Shown here: in pieces, positions 25,113 to 34,604 of the stretch
Position numbering within the stretch: the stretch's first letter is position 1
How the letters are laid out: each line of letters begins with the position of its first letter
Source: an uncultured Oscillospiraceae bacterium
GTDB taxonomy: Bacteria > Bacillota > Clostridia > Oscillospirales > Ruminococcaceae
Direction: 5' to 3'
Assembly (NCBI GenBank): GCA_900539695.1
Contig: UQDG01000011.1
Location: forward strand, 12,855 to 76,854
Length of the DNA: 64,000 nt
Translations under genes and position numbers: made by a program
Notes under the pieces: model-generated
What the model was told of the DNA's origin: nothing
What the model saw: only the letters and a program-made list of their open reading frames with translations
The model's database searches: none

Positions 25113-25130
25113 GTCCCCCAAAGGGGGAAT
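25113..25130 (+). promoter_or_regulatory. Hairpin covering the SD of the ZIP gene
   Basis: TCCCCC-AAA-GGGGGA places the only SD (GGGGGA) 6 nt before the ATG in a tight 6-bp hairpin. Confidence 0.5.
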
Positions 25131-25135
25131 TGCAT

Positions 25136-25909
25136 ATGCAGGCATCACCAATCGTACTTACAACTTTGGCCGGATTGTCAACAGGTTTGGGCGGCGCATT
25201 GGCCGCGCTGGCAAAACCCAGCGAAACTATGCTTGCCGCCAGTGCAGGCTTCGCCGGGGGCGTAATGCTTACCGCGTCGCTGGCGGATCTGATGCCCGAA
25301 GCACTGGAATTTTACAGCGGCTATCTGCAGCCGCTTCCCTGTGGGGGAGCAATCGTAACGCTGTTGGCCTTGGGTATGCTCACCGCCGGATTGCTGGGCC
25401 GCCTGCTGCCCGAGGAAACTGAACTGGCCGCAAAATACGGCCAGAACACCGCTCGCACCAAAGCTATGCGCACGGCATTGATAACCGGCACGGCCTTGCT
25501 GCTGCATAACTTCCCGGAGGGGGTGCTGACCCTCTTTGCCGGAACAGCTGACCCCGCCCTCGGCCTGCGCACAGCCCTGGCCATTGCCCTGCACAATATC
25601 CCCGAAGGTCTGGCAGTGGCGGTGCCCTTTGCCTATGCCACCAACAGCCGGGCCAAAGGTGCACTGGCGGCACTGGTCTCCGGTCTGGCCGAACCGGCGG
25701 GCGCCCTGGTGGCACTGTTTTTGTTCCGCAGCCTGTTCACAACCGGATTTTTGACCGGCACGATGGTGCTGGTGGCAGGCATTATGATCTGGGTCGCCCT
25801 GGCCCAACTGCTGCCCACGGCCTTCGCCCCGGCCCACCGCCTGCCCGGCATTTTAGGTGCCGCCGCCGGCTGCCTGCTCATGCTCCTGGGCATTGCGGCT
25901 TTGCCGTAA
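25136..25909 (+). CDS. ZIP family divalent metal transporter
   Basis: A 257-aa inner-membrane transporter with about eight TM segments, for uptake of zinc or related divalent cations. The metal-binding helices carry HNFPEG (124-129) and HNIPEG (153-158), the defining TM4/TM5 motifs. The loop between TM3 and TM4 is short and lacks the His-rich stretch seen in some members. The ATG at 25136 is preferred to upstream in-frame codons inside the structured element. The SD lies in a hairpin, so translation may be controlled by the leader. Confidence 0.92.
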   Translation: MQASPIVLTTLAGLSTGLGGALAALAKPSETMLAASAGFAGGVMLTASLADLMPEALEFYSGYLQPLPCGGAIVTLLALGMLTAGLLGRLLPEETELAAKYGQNTARTKAMRTALITGTALLLHNFPEGVLTLFAGTADPALGLRTALAIALHNIPEGLAVAVPFAYATNSRAKGALAALVSGLAEPAGALVALFLFRSLFTTGFLTGTMVLVAGIMIWVALAQLLPTAFAPAHRLPGILGAAAGCLLMLLGIAALP

Positions 25910-25921
25910 ATGTGCTATACT
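25893..25921 (+). promoter_or_regulatory. Sigma-A promoter of the lipoprotein/two-component operon
   Basis: TTGCGG at 25893-25898 (inside the ZIP gene), 17-bp spacer, TATACT at 25916-25921, 38 bp before the ATG. Confidence 0.6.
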
Positions 25922-25959
25922 ATACTCTGTATTCATATCGGAAAGGGAGGGCGGCACAG

Positions 25960-27261
25960 ATGAAACAGACAAAACAAAAACTGGCGCTGGCCCTGGTCTT
26001 TTCGGCCCTCCTCCTCACCGGGTGCAGCAGCTACGGGGATGTGGAGACCCTGCTGCGGGCACCGCAGTTGTCGGGGGAAAGCAGCGCACTGCAAAAGGCG
26101 CTGAACAGCTACCTGGGCGGCAGCGCTACCCTAAAATACCCGGCCAGCGGTGATTTCTTGTCGCCCTTTGCCTTTGGCGATTGGGACGGTGACGGTGAGG
26201 ACGAAGCCGCTGTGCTGTATACTGCCGACACCACCGGCTCCAACGTCTGCCTGGCTGTGCTGGAACCCAGCGGCGAAGACAGCTGGCGGGTCAGCCGCAC
26301 GGTGGAAGGCCTGTCCAGCGAAGTAGAAAACTTCAACACTGCCAACCTGAAAAACGCTGAGTCCCAACAGCTGGTCGTCGGCTACAGCAGCGCCCAGGGT
26401 GACAGCTATTGCGTGGTGTATCAATATGATGGGGAGAACATCACCACCGTCATCAGCCAGAGCTACACCCAACTGCTGCTGGCCGACCTGACCGGCAAGA
26501 AGGACACTACCGACCTGGTGCTGGCCCTGCCGGAAAATGAGATGGGCGGCGTGACCCTGCAACTGCTGACCAATGTGGACGGCGAGTTCCGCTCCATCCA
26601 GACATTGGCGCTGGGCGCGGGCAGCTACAACGGATGCGCGGCCCTGCACGCGGGCACTGGCCGGGATGATGCTGCCTACCTGGTGATGGATGCCTGGGCC
26701 GACGGCAACGCGATGGTATCGGACATTATCCTGTATGATGCCGAGTCCGGCTCGCTGCAGCCGTACCATCCGCCGGGCCTGAGCGACCCCCAGCGCAGCA
26801 CGCTGCGCTACCACACCGAGCTGCTGAGCCGCGACATCGACGGCAACGGCACCGTGGACATCCCGGCGGAGATCGATGACGGCGGCGACCTGCAGACCCC
26901 GGTGGACAAGCGGCTGGTGTTTTTGCTGTGGAAGGACTATGCCAACAACAGCGGCGGCAACAGCCTGTTCGGCGTGTATGACAGCAAGGAAAACTTCTTT
27001 ATGGCATTGCCGGAATCGATGCACGGCAGCATCATGATCCGGGGCAACCAGAGCAGCACCGGCTGGCTGATCTGCAACCGTGAGGGTACCGTTGTGTACT
27101 GTGAGATGCGCGTGGTGGACCTAGACGAGCCGGAAAGCATCGAGTACGAGCGCATCGCCACCATCGGCAGCCAGCAGCTGCAGGCTCGCATGGTGACAAG
27201 CTACTACGGTTTGAGCATGGACTATATCAAGAGCAATACCGTGCTGTTGGGCACGGCGTAA
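25960..27261 (+). CDS. Lipoprotein with VCBS/FG-GAP-like region
   Basis: A 433-aa secreted lipoprotein. The signal peptide ends in the lipobox LLTGC (Cys about residue 22). A repeat-like calcium-type motif DWDGDGEDEAAV and DIDGNGTVDIP suggest a beta-propeller surface domain. The ATG at 25960 with SD AAAGGGAGG is chosen over an upstream ATG at 25912. It precedes a response regulator by 14 bp and a histidine kinase, so it may be the sensing or output partner of that system; this is inferred. Confidence 0.85.
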   Translation: MKQTKQKLALALVFSALLLTGCSSYGDVETLLRAPQLSGESSALQKALNSYLGGSATLKYPASGDFLSPFAFGDWDGDGEDEAAVLYTADTTGSNVCLAVLEPSGEDSWRVSRTVEGLSSEVENFNTANLKNAESQQLVVGYSSAQGDSYCVVYQYDGENITTVISQSYTQLLLADLTGKKDTTDLVLALPENEMGGVTLQLLTNVDGEFRSIQTLALGAGSYNGCAALHAGTGRDDAAYLVMDAWADGNAMVSDIILYDAESGSLQPYHPPGLSDPQRSTLRYHTELLSRDIDGNGTVDIPAEIDDGGDLQTPVDKRLVFLLWKDYANNSGGNSLFGVYDSKENFFMALPESMHGSIMIRGNQSSTGWLICNREGTVVYCEMRVVDLDEPESIEYERIATIGSQQLQARMVTSYYGLSMDYIKSNTVLLGTA

Positions 27262-27275
27262 AGAAAGGATAGGCT

Positions 27276-27977
27276 ATGAAACGAGTTCTGGTCGTAGAAG
27301 ACGAAGCGAGCATCCGCGAAATGGTCGCCCTGAACCTGAAAATGGCCGGCTGGGAGGTCGTGGAGGCCCCCAGTGCAGAGCGCGCCCTAGAACTGATGCA
27401 CCATGGCGAGGAGTGCGACGCCGCCCTGCTGGACATTATGCTGCCCGGAATGGACGGTTTGAGTCTGTGCGAGACGATCCGCCGCGAGAACAACGAGATC
27501 GGCATCATTATCGTGTCGGCCAAAGGGCAGGAGAGCGATAAGATCCGCGGGCTGTCCATCGGTGCGGACGATTACATTACCAAGCCCTTCTCTGTGTCGG
27601 AGCTGGTGGCCCGGCTGGAAGCATTGACCCGCCGCATCAAGCGGGGCGGCGTGCCCGCCAAACCCGCCGGGGAGCAGGAGCAACTCATCAGCGGCCCCTT
27701 TGTGCTGGATGAAAAGAGCCGCATGCTGTACAAAAACGGCACGGCCATCGACCTGACCCAGGTGGAGTTCCAGATCATGGAGCTGTTCTTCCGCAACCCC
27801 GGCACAGCGCTGGTGCGGGAGAAGATCTTGGAAGGCGTATGGGGCAAGAATTATTTCGGCGATGTGAAGATCGTGGATGTGAACATCCGCCGCCTGCGCA
27901 TGAAGATCGAGGACGAACCCAGCAGCCCCCAGCACATTTTAACCGTGTGGGGGTATGGATACCGGTGGAATGCGTAA
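27276..27977 (+). CDS. OmpR/PhoB-type response regulator
   Basis: A 233-aa two-component regulator. The receiver has the acidic pocket VVEDE, the phosphoacceptor D53 in LLDIMLPGMDG and the Lys of DDYITKPFS. The C-terminal winged-helix DNA-binding domain (about 135-233) ends in ILTVWGYGYRW. It is encoded directly between the lipoprotein and the cognate sensor kinase. Target promoters are not identifiable here. Confidence 0.95.
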   Translation: MKRVLVVEDEASIREMVALNLKMAGWEVVEAPSAERALELMHHGEECDAALLDIMLPGMDGLSLCETIRRENNEIGIIIVSAKGQESDKIRGLSIGADDYITKPFSVSELVARLEALTRRIKRGGVPAKPAGEQEQLISGPFVLDEKSRMLYKNGTAIDLTQVEFQIMELFFRNPGTALVREKILEGVWGKNYFGDVKIVDVNIRRLRMKIEDEPSSPQHILTVWGYGYRWNA

Positions 27978-27983
27978 GTGAGC

Positions 27984-28012
27984 GAATGGCCCCCTCACAG
28001 AGGGAGCCTTAG
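27984..28012. repeat. Partial CTCCCTTTAC-type palindromic repeat
   Basis: GAATGGCCCCCTCACAGAGGGAGCCTT matches one arm of the repeat at 45977-46124. It lies in the 75-bp gap between regulator and kinase. Confidence 0.5.
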
Positions 28013-28052
28013 AAGCGAGCGATAACATAGAACAGGAAAGGAGGAACCCTCA

Positions 28053-29501
28053 ATGGCGGCAGCCGGCATTACCAAGCGGTGGGTGCGGGGCAGCCTGCTG
28101 ATCACCGTGCTGGTGATCCTGGCGGCTGAAGTGATGTTCCTCTATACCGATTATCGGGAACTGTACGGCAGCGTGCAGCGTGCGGCGGAGAGCCGCTTTT
28201 CCACCATTGCGGGCCGCTTGCAGGCCACCGGCACGGCGGGCGACGCCAACGAGACCTCCGAGAGCCGCGGCCAGGCCCTGCGCCGCACCGTCGAGCAGTT
28301 CGACGAAAAGGACAAGTTCGAGTTTATGCTGCTGGATGCCCAGGGGGTCATCCTGGCCACCAGCAGCGGCACCATGACACGCGACCTGACCGACGGCACC
28401 GACTTTCTGTCGGCGCAGACTTCCGCCAGCGGCAAAGGACACGACATCTTCACCACGCCCCAGGGCGAACGGGTGATGGCTGTGACCGAGCTGGTGCCCT
28501 ACGCGGCCGGCAATGTGGCGGCCATGCGCCTTGTCACCAGCCTAACGCTGGTGGACCGCCAGTGGTGGAACACCGTTACCGCCGCCACCGGCGTGGGTGT
28601 GCTGGTGCTGGTGTTCACGATTTGGAGCGGGCTGTTTTTTGTGCGCTCCATCGTGCGGCCGCTGGGGGAAATTGAAGCAACAGCGACAAAAATTGCAAAA
28701 GGCGATTTGCAGGTGCGCCTACCGGACAACCGGTATAACGACGAGGTGGGCCGCCTGTGCAAGACCATCAACCAGATGGCCGAGGACCTGGCCGAGACCG
28801 AGCGGCTGAAGAATGAGTTCATCTCCTCGGTCAGCCATGAGCTGCGCACCCCGCTGACCTCTATCAAAGGCTGGGTCGAGACCATCGGCAACATCGACGA
28901 CCCCACGGATAAGAACTACCAGCGCGGGCTTTCGGTCATCGGTACCGAGACCGACCGCCTGTACACGATGGTGGAAGAACTGCTGGATTTCTCCCGTTTG
29001 CAGAACGGCATCAAACTGAACTGCCAGGTGTTGGACCTGGTGGCCGAGGCCACCGACGCGGCCCTGTTTGTGGAGGCCCGCATCCGGCAGGAGGGGCTGC
29101 ACTTCGTCTACGAGGAACCGCCCGACCCCTACCCGGTGTGGGCGGACCCGGCGCGGCTGCACCAGGTGTTCATCAACATCCTGGACAACGCCATCAAATA
29201 CTCCGAGCCGGACGGAACCATCTTCCTCACGCTGACCCGGCGGGGGGATTTGGTCACGGCGGCGGTGCGCGACCAGGGCCGCGGCATTGCACCCGACGAC
29301 CTGGAAAAGGTCAAACAGAAATTTTTCAAAGCCAAAAACTCGGTGCGGGGCTCCGGCATTGGTCTGGCAGTGGTGGATGAGATCATCACCGCGCTGGGCG
29401 GGCGCGTGGATATTGCTTCCACCCTGGGGCAGGGGACCACGGTCAGCATCACGCTGCCGGTCTACCACCCCGGGCAGGAACACCTGCACGAGAAAATATA
29501 A
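28053..29501 (+). CDS. Sensor histidine kinase
   Basis: A 482-aa membrane kinase. TM1 is at about 13-31, an extracytoplasmic sensor domain at 32-175, TM2 at about 176-197 and HAMP at about 198-250. HisKA follows with the phosphoacceptor H262 in SSVSHELRTPL. The HATPase_c domain shows the N box NILDNAIKYS, the G1 region DQGRGIA and GSGIGLAV. It pairs with the upstream response regulator. SD AAAGGAGG precedes the ATG. The stimulus is unknown; the co-transcribed lipoprotein may be involved. Confidence 0.95.
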   Translation: MAAAGITKRWVRGSLLITVLVILAAEVMFLYTDYRELYGSVQRAAESRFSTIAGRLQATGTAGDANETSESRGQALRRTVEQFDEKDKFEFMLLDAQGVILATSSGTMTRDLTDGTDFLSAQTSASGKGHDIFTTPQGERVMAVTELVPYAAGNVAAMRLVTSLTLVDRQWWNTVTAATGVGVLVLVFTIWSGLFFVRSIVRPLGEIEATATKIAKGDLQVRLPDNRYNDEVGRLCKTINQMAEDLAETERLKNEFISSVSHELRTPLTSIKGWVETIGNIDDPTDKNYQRGLSVIGTETDRLYTMVEELLDFSRLQNGIKLNCQVLDLVAEATDAALFVEARIRQEGLHFVYEEPPDPYPVWADPARLHQVFINILDNAIKYSEPDGTIFLTLTRRGDLVTAAVRDQGRGIAPDDLEKVKQKFFKAKNSVRGSGIGLAVVDEIITALGGRVDIASTLGQGTTVSITLPVYHPGQEHLHEKI

Positions 29502-29534
29502 TGTTATACCGTATAAAACGGCCAAGGAGAAACT

Positions 29535-30464
29535 ATGCCCAATGAATTTCGCACTTCCGTCGGCGGCCAGGCCTTGATGGAAGGCATCATGATGCGCGGC
29601 CCTGAGAAGATCTGCTGTGCCGTGCGCAAGCCGGATGGGACCATCGACCTGACCTACGATAAGGTCGTGACCCGCTGGTACAACAAAGTGCCGCTGCTGC
29701 GCGGCGTCTGCAACATGGCCGAGAACCTGTACAAAGGCTACAAGTACCTGATGCACGCCGCCGATGTGGCTATGGAGGGCGTCGAGGACGCCGAGCCGGA
29801 AAGCAAGCTGGACAAATGGCTGGACGAGCACACCGGCCCGGTGTTCCAGAACGTGCTGATGACCTGCGCTGCCTTTGCCGGTGTGGCGCTGGCGCTGTTT
29901 TTGTTCACCTTTCTGCCCACCTTTTTGACCGGGCAGCTCATCCGCTTTATCCCGCTGGGCCGCTGGGGGCGCGTGATTTTAGAAGGTGCGCTGAAAATGG
30001 CCATCTTCCTTTTATATATGTTCCTGTGTACCCGCATGAAGGAACTGCACCGCGTGTTTGAGTACCACGGCGCCGAGCATAAGACCATCGCCTGCTACGA
30101 GGCGGGCCTGCCGCTGACCGTGGAAAACATCCGCAAGCAGAGCCGGTTCCATCCCCGATGCGGCACCAGTTTTATGATCTTGGTCATTATCATCAGCATC
30201 TTTTTGTATGCGGTGCTGCCCTGGACCAGCACCGGTCTGCGCATCGTGTACAAGCTGTGCATGTTCCCGCTGCTAGTGGGCGTGTGCTATGAAATTCTAA
30301 AGTGGGCCGGCCGCTCCCACGGTGTGCTGTCCCGTATCGTGTCCCAGCCGGGGCTGTGGATGCAGAGGTTGACGACCTTTGAGCCGGACGACTCGATGAT
30401 CGAAGTTGCTATTGCGGCAGTGACCCCGGTACTGCCCGAAAATCAGGAGGAAGCCCGCTGGTGA
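29535..30464 (+). CDS. yqhQ: DUF1385 membrane protein, YqhQ-like
   Basis: A 309-aa protein with the family start SVGGQALMEGIMMRGP, four to five TM segments in the middle, and the conserved EYHGAEHKTIACYE and HPRCGTSFM motifs. The biochemical role of the family is unknown; it is a metal-ligand-rich membrane protein conserved in Firmicutes, usually next to prmC and prfA. The stop overlaps the GTG start of prmC by 4 nt, keeping that linkage. Confidence 0.9.
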   Translation: MPNEFRTSVGGQALMEGIMMRGPEKICCAVRKPDGTIDLTYDKVVTRWYNKVPLLRGVCNMAENLYKGYKYLMHAADVAMEGVEDAEPESKLDKWLDEHTGPVFQNVLMTCAAFAGVALALFLFTFLPTFLTGQLIRFIPLGRWGRVILEGALKMAIFLLYMFLCTRMKELHRVFEYHGAEHKTIACYEAGLPLTVENIRKQSRFHPRCGTSFMILVIIISIFLYAVLPWTSTGLRIVYKLCMFPLLVGVCYEILKWAGRSHGVLSRIVSQPGLWMQRLTTFEPDDSMIEVAIAAVTPVLPENQEEARW

Positions 30465-31303
30465 ACGCTGCTTATCAAAAACTTTGCGCCCGGCTGATGA
30501 TGGCCGGGGTGCCCGATGCCCGCTTTGATGCGGCGCAGTTGTATACATTTGTGACAGGCCGTGACCACAGGCTGGACGACGGCCCCACCGCCGAGGAAGC
30601 CTCCCGCCTGCAGGTGCTGGCCGAGCGCCGCGCGGGCCGCGAACCCCTGCAATACCTGCTGGGGGAGTGGGACTTTCTGGACTTTACCCTCAAGGTCGGC
30701 CGCGGCGTGCTTTGCCCCCGCGCCGACAGCGAGGTCGTCTGCGAGACCGCTATCGAGCTGCTGAAGGACAGCGAGGCCCCGGTCGTCTACGACCTGTGCG
30801 CCGGTACCGGCTGCCTGGGCCTGGGCATTGCCCGCGCTGTGCCCAGTGCCAAGGTGACCTGCGTGGAGTTGAGCCATGACGCCTGGCCCTACCTGACCGC
30901 CAATGTGGCAGCGCTGGGCGGCAAGACCACCCAGGCCGAGCGCGGCGACGTGATGAACTACTATACCCAGATCGAGCCGGAGAGCGCCGACCTCATCATC
31001 TCCAATCCGCCTTACCTGACGGCCCGCGAGATGCAGAATTTAATGCCCGAGACCGCCAGGGAGCCGGCCATGGCGCTGGACGGCGGCGCGGACGGCCTGG
31101 ACTTTTACCGCGTGCTGGTGCGCCAGTATTACGATGCGGTGCGCCCCGGCGGCTGGCTGGTGCTGGAGATCGGCTACGCCCAGGCCGAGGCTGTGCTGGA
31201 GCTGGGCAAGGCTGCCGGTTGGCAGGCTGGCACCTGCCGCAAGGATGCAGACGGCAATGACCGGGTAGTTTTTTTTCGAAAACCGCTTGAAAATCCTGTT
31301 TAA
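30461..31303 (+). CDS. prmC: Peptide chain release factor N5-glutamine methyltransferase
   Basis: Methylates the GGQ glutamine of release factors RF1/RF2 using SAM. The 280-aa protein has the N-terminal helical domain ending in EPLQYLLGEWDF, the SAM motif DLCAGTGCLGLG (111-122) and the catalytic NPPY at 182-185. The GTG start overlaps the yqhQ stop and has GGAGG upstream. The expected neighbour prfA is absent here; a promoter for recA follows. Confidence 0.93.
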   Translation: MNAAYQKLCARLMMAGVPDARFDAAQLYTFVTGRDHRLDDGPTAEEASRLQVLAERRAGREPLQYLLGEWDFLDFTLKVGRGVLCPRADSEVVCETAIELLKDSEAPVVYDLCAGTGCLGLGIARAVPSAKVTCVELSHDAWPYLTANVAALGGKTTQAERGDVMNYYTQIEPESADLIISNPPYLTAREMQNLMPETAREPAMALDGGADGLDFYRVLVRQYYDAVRPGGWLVLEIGYAQAEAVLELGKAAGWQAGTCRKDADGNDRVVFFRKPLENPV

Positions 31304-31328
31304 GGTACTACTAAAACACAACAAACAG

Positions 31329-31357
31329 TTGTACTGCGCGTGAAAATCGTGTATAAT
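31329..31357 (+). promoter_or_regulatory. Sigma-A promoter of recA
   Basis: TTGTAC at 31329-31334, 17-bp spacer, TATAAT at 31352-31357. I find no clear GAAC-N4-GTTC LexA box around it. Confidence 0.85.
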
Positions 31358-31429
31358 AGGGGCATCTGGGAAATAATACCCCTGTACTACCTTGCAATTG
31401 TGTTTTTGAGATAAAAGGAGAGCAAAACC

Positions 31430-32611
31430 ATGGCAGCAAAAAAAGATACGACACCCAAGACCCCCGGCCCGGCCTCTGACAAGAAGCAGGCACTGGAAAC
31501 GGCCCTGGCGCAGATCGAAAAACAGTTTGGCAAAGGCGCTGTGATGAAGCTGGGCGCCAACATCGCCATGCAGGTCGACGCCATCCCCACCGGCAGCCTG
31601 GGCCTGGACCTGGCCCTGGGTATCGGCGGTGTGCCCCGCGGCCGTATCATCGAGGTCTACGGCCCCGAATCCTCTGGTAAAACTACGCTGGCTCTGCACA
31701 TCCTGGCCGAAGCCCAGAAGATGGGCGGCGAGGTCGCGTTCATCGACGTTGAGCATGCGCTGGACCCCGTGTACGCCGCCGCGCTGGGCGTAGACATTGA
31801 CAGCCTGCTGGTCAGCCAGCCGGATACCGGTGAGCAGGCCATGGAGATCTGCGAAGCACTGGTGCGCTCCGGCGCTATCGATGCCATCATCGTGGACTCG
31901 GTCGCTGCCATGGTGCCCAAAGCCGAAATCGAGGGCGAGATGGGCGACAGCCATGTCGGCCTGCAGGCCCGCCTGATGAGCCAGGCTCTGCGTAAGCTGA
32001 CCGGTGTTATCGGCAAGACGAACACCGTCTGCATCTTCATCAACCAGCTGCGTGAGAAGGTCGGCGTGGTCTACGGCAGCCCCGAGGTCACCACCGGCGG
32101 CCGCGCGCTGAAATACTACTCCAGCGTGCGTATCGACGTGCGCCGTATCGAGGGCCTGAAGGACTCCACCGGCGCCTTCATCGGCAACCGCACCCGCGCC
32201 AAGGTCGTGAAAAACAAGGTGGCCCCGCCGTTCCGCGAGGCTGAGTTTGACATCATGTTCGGCGAGGGCATCTCTAAAATCGGTGAGATTTTGGACCTGG
32301 GCGTCAAGCTGGGCGTTGTGCAGAAGAGCGGTGCCTGGTTCAACTACGGCGATGTCCGCCTGGGCCAGGGCCGCGATAACGCCAAGATCTTCCTGAAAGA
32401 GCACCCGGAGATCTCGGACGAGATCGAGAAGATCGTGCGTGCCAATGCGGACCGCCTGCTGGCCGCCGGTAAAAAGGGCACCGTGAAGCCGCTGGACCCC
32501 TCGGAAATCGTTAAGCCGGCCGCCGATGGGGAAGCCCCTGCCGCAGCCTCCGCCCCCGCTGCCAAGACCACCGGCAGTGAGGTAGACCTGGACATCATGG
32601 TTGATGAATAA
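31430..32611 (+). CDS. recA: Recombinase RecA
   Basis: ATP-dependent strand-exchange protein for homologous recombination and SOS induction. At 393 aa it is longer than the usual 340-355, because of a Lys-rich N-terminal start and an Ala/Pro-rich acidic C-terminal tail. Walker [10 protein letters not shown] is at 78-86; Walker [11 protein letters not shown] and the L2 region follow. SD AAAGGAGAG precedes the ATG. Stop and recX start overlap by one base (TAATG), so recX is coupled. Confidence 0.98.
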   Translation: MAAKKDTTPKTPGPASDKKQALETALAQIEKQFGKGAVMKLGANIAMQVDAIPTGSLGLDLALGIGGVPRGRIIEVYGPESSGKTTLALHILAEAQKMGGEVAFIDVEHALDPVYAAALGVDIDSLLVSQPDTGEQAMEICEALVRSGAIDAIIVDSVAAMVPKAEIEGEMGDSHVGLQARLMSQALRKLTGVIGKTNTVCIFINQLREKVGVVYGSPEVTTGGRALKYYSSVRIDVRRIEGLKDSTGAFIGNRTRAKVVKNKVAPPFREAEFDIMFGEGISKIGEILDLGVKLGVVQKSGAWFNYGDVRLGQGRDNAKIFLKEHPEISDEIEKIVRANADRLLAAGKKGTVKPLDPSEIVKPAADGEAPAAASAPAAKTTGSEVDLDIMVDE

Positions 32612-33225
32612 TGCCCCAGCTGACACAAATCAAGGAAACGAAAAAAGGCCGCATGGCGCTGTTTTTTGACGGCGAGTTTGCCTTCTCCCTCGATGCAGAT
32701 ACCTTTGCCAAGGCTGACCTGCACGAGGAAGACCTGCTGGAAGAATGGCAGATCGAGGACCTGCGCAAGCAGAGCGACACCCGCCGTGCGCTGGATAAGG
32801 CCATGGATTATCTCTCGCTGCGGGACCACGCGGCGGGGGAACTGTACCAGAAACTCTGCCGCAAGTTCGACGAGCACAGCGCCGCCTACGCTGTGGCGCG
32901 CGCCGGGGAACTGGGCCTTTTGAACGATGCCGATTTTGCCCGCCGCCGTGCCGCGGAGCTGCTGCGCAAGCGGAAATCCCGCCGCGAAATTTTGCTGGAC
33001 CTGACGGCGAAGGGTATCGACCGCGATACCGCTGCCGAAGCCGTGGAAGCACTGTATGCCGAAGCCGATGACGGCGAAGACCCTGAACTGGCCAATGCCC
33101 GCGCCCTGGTGGAGCGGCACTATGCCGCCAAACTGGCCGCCGGCAAGCGGGACCAGGTAGCGGCCGCGCTGGCCCGCCGCGGGTTCAGCCACAGTGTCAT
33201 CCGCGCCGCGCTGGCGGAGGATTGA
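32611..33225 (+). CDS. recX: Regulatory protein RecX
   Basis: A 204-aa all-helical protein that binds and limits RecA filaments. It has repeated three-helix units with the family segments ALDKAMDYLSLRDHA, ELYQKLCRKF and FSHSVIRAAL at the C-terminus. Location directly after recA with a TAATG overlap supports the name. Confidence 0.9.
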   Translation: MPQLTQIKETKKGRMALFFDGEFAFSLDADTFAKADLHEEDLLEEWQIEDLRKQSDTRRALDKAMDYLSLRDHAAGELYQKLCRKFDEHSAAYAVARAGELGLLNDADFARRRAAELLRKRKSRREILLDLTAKGIDRDTAAEAVEALYAEADDGEDPELANARALVERHYAAKLAAGKRDQVAAALARRGFSHSVIRAALAED

Positions 33226-33260
33226 CAGCGCAAAAACATACTGTATATAAAGGAAGTTCT

Positions 33261-34601
33261 ATGAAGATTGCGATCATCTCCCTCGGCTGCCCCAAAAACC
33301 AGGTGGACGCCGACGTTTTCTGCCACGCCCTCATCAAGGACGGCCACACCACCGTGGCGGACCCGGCCGAAGCAGACATCATCATCATCAACACCTGCGG
33401 CTTTATCGAGTCCGCCAAGGCCGAAGCCATCGAAAACATTCTGATGGCCTGCCAGTACAAGCAGCAGAACCCGGACCTGAAGGTCGTCGTCACCGGCTGC
33501 CTGGCCGAGCGCTATAAGCAGCAGATCGTGCAGGAAATCCCCGAGGTCGACGCCGTTGTCGGCATTGGCTCCAACGCCGCGCTGCCTGCCATCGTGCGCC
33601 GCCTTTGCGCTGCCGGTGCGGGCCAGATCGAGAGCTACGGCCCCAAGACCGATATGCAGTTGGGCGGTGCCCGTGTTATCTCCACCCCGCGCCACTATGC
33701 GTACTTAAAAATTGCCGAGGGCTGCAACAACCGCTGCCACTACTGCGCCATCCCGCTTATCCGCGGCCCGCTGCGCAGCCGTGAAATTAAGGATTGCGTG
33801 GCCGAGGCCCGCTGGCTGGCAGGGGAAGGCGTCAAGGAACTGATTCTGGTCGCCCAGGACCCCACTGCTTATGGCGAGGATTGGGGCAAGCCGGGCGCGG
33901 TTTGCCAGCTGCTGGACGAGTTGCAGGCCATCGACGGCATCCGCTGGATCCGCGTGCTGTATGCCTATCCTGAACGTATCACCGATGAATTTATCGCCGC
34001 GCTGGTCCGCAACACCAAGGTGGTGCCGTACCTGGACCTGCCCATCCAGCATTGCGACGACGCTGTGCTGAAGGCGATGAACCGCCGCGGCGGCCGCAAG
34101 GAAATTGAGGACGCCATCCACCGCCTGCGCAAGGCCATCCCCGGCATCACGCTGCGCACTACGCTGATCGCGGGCTTCCCCGGCGAGACCGAGGAGCAGT
34201 ACGCCGAGCTGTGCGACTTTGTCAAGACGATGAAGTTTGACCGCTTGGGCTGCTTTGCCTACTCGGCCGAGGAAAACACCGTGGCCGCCAAGATGGACGG
34301 CCAACTGGACGAGGAGACCAAACAGCGCCGCGCGGACCATATCATGGAACTGCAGGCCGAAGTCAGCGCCGAGCGCGAAGGCGAAAAGGTCGGCCAAACG
34401 CTGGAATGTGTCTGCGACGGTGTGGACGACGAGACCGGCATGTATCTGCTGCGCTCCAAGGCCGATTGCCCGGAGATCGACGGCAACGTGCTGACCCCCG
34501 CTGATACCCCGCTGGAGACCGGCGCGTTCTATAACGTGACCATCACTGACTCTGACACTTACGACCTGTACGGCTACGTGGAAGAAAAGCTGGAGGACTA
34601 A
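33261..34601 (+). CDS. rimO: Ribosomal protein S12 methylthiotransferase
   Basis: Radical-SAM enzyme that adds a methylthio group to the conserved Asp of ribosomal protein S12. In 446 aa the N-terminal MTTase domain has C10, C46 and C80 for the auxiliary cluster. The radical-SAM triad is C155, C159 and C162 in GCNNRCHYC, and a TRAM domain follows at about 375-440. The ATG at 33261 after AAAGGAAG is chosen because ISLGCPKNQVDAD then starts at the expected distance. Confidence 0.95.
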   Translation: MKIAIISLGCPKNQVDADVFCHALIKDGHTTVADPAEADIIIINTCGFIESAKAEAIENILMACQYKQQNPDLKVVVTGCLAERYKQQIVQEIPEVDAVVGIGSNAALPAIVRRLCAAGAGQIESYGPKTDMQLGGARVISTPRHYAYLKIAEGCNNRCHYCAIPLIRGPLRSREIKDCVAEARWLAGEGVKELILVAQDPTAYGEDWGKPGAVCQLLDELQAIDGIRWIRVLYAYPERITDEFIAALVRNTKVVPYLDLPIQHCDDAVLKAMNRRGGRKEIEDAIHRLRKAIPGITLRTTLIAGFPGETEEQYAELCDFVKTMKFDRLGCFAYSAEENTVAAKMDGQLDEETKQRRADHIMELQAEVSAEREGEKVGQTLECVCDGVDDETGMYLLRSKADCPEIDGNVLTPADTPLETGAFYNVTITDSDTYDLYGYVEEKLED

Positions 34602-34604
34602 GGT

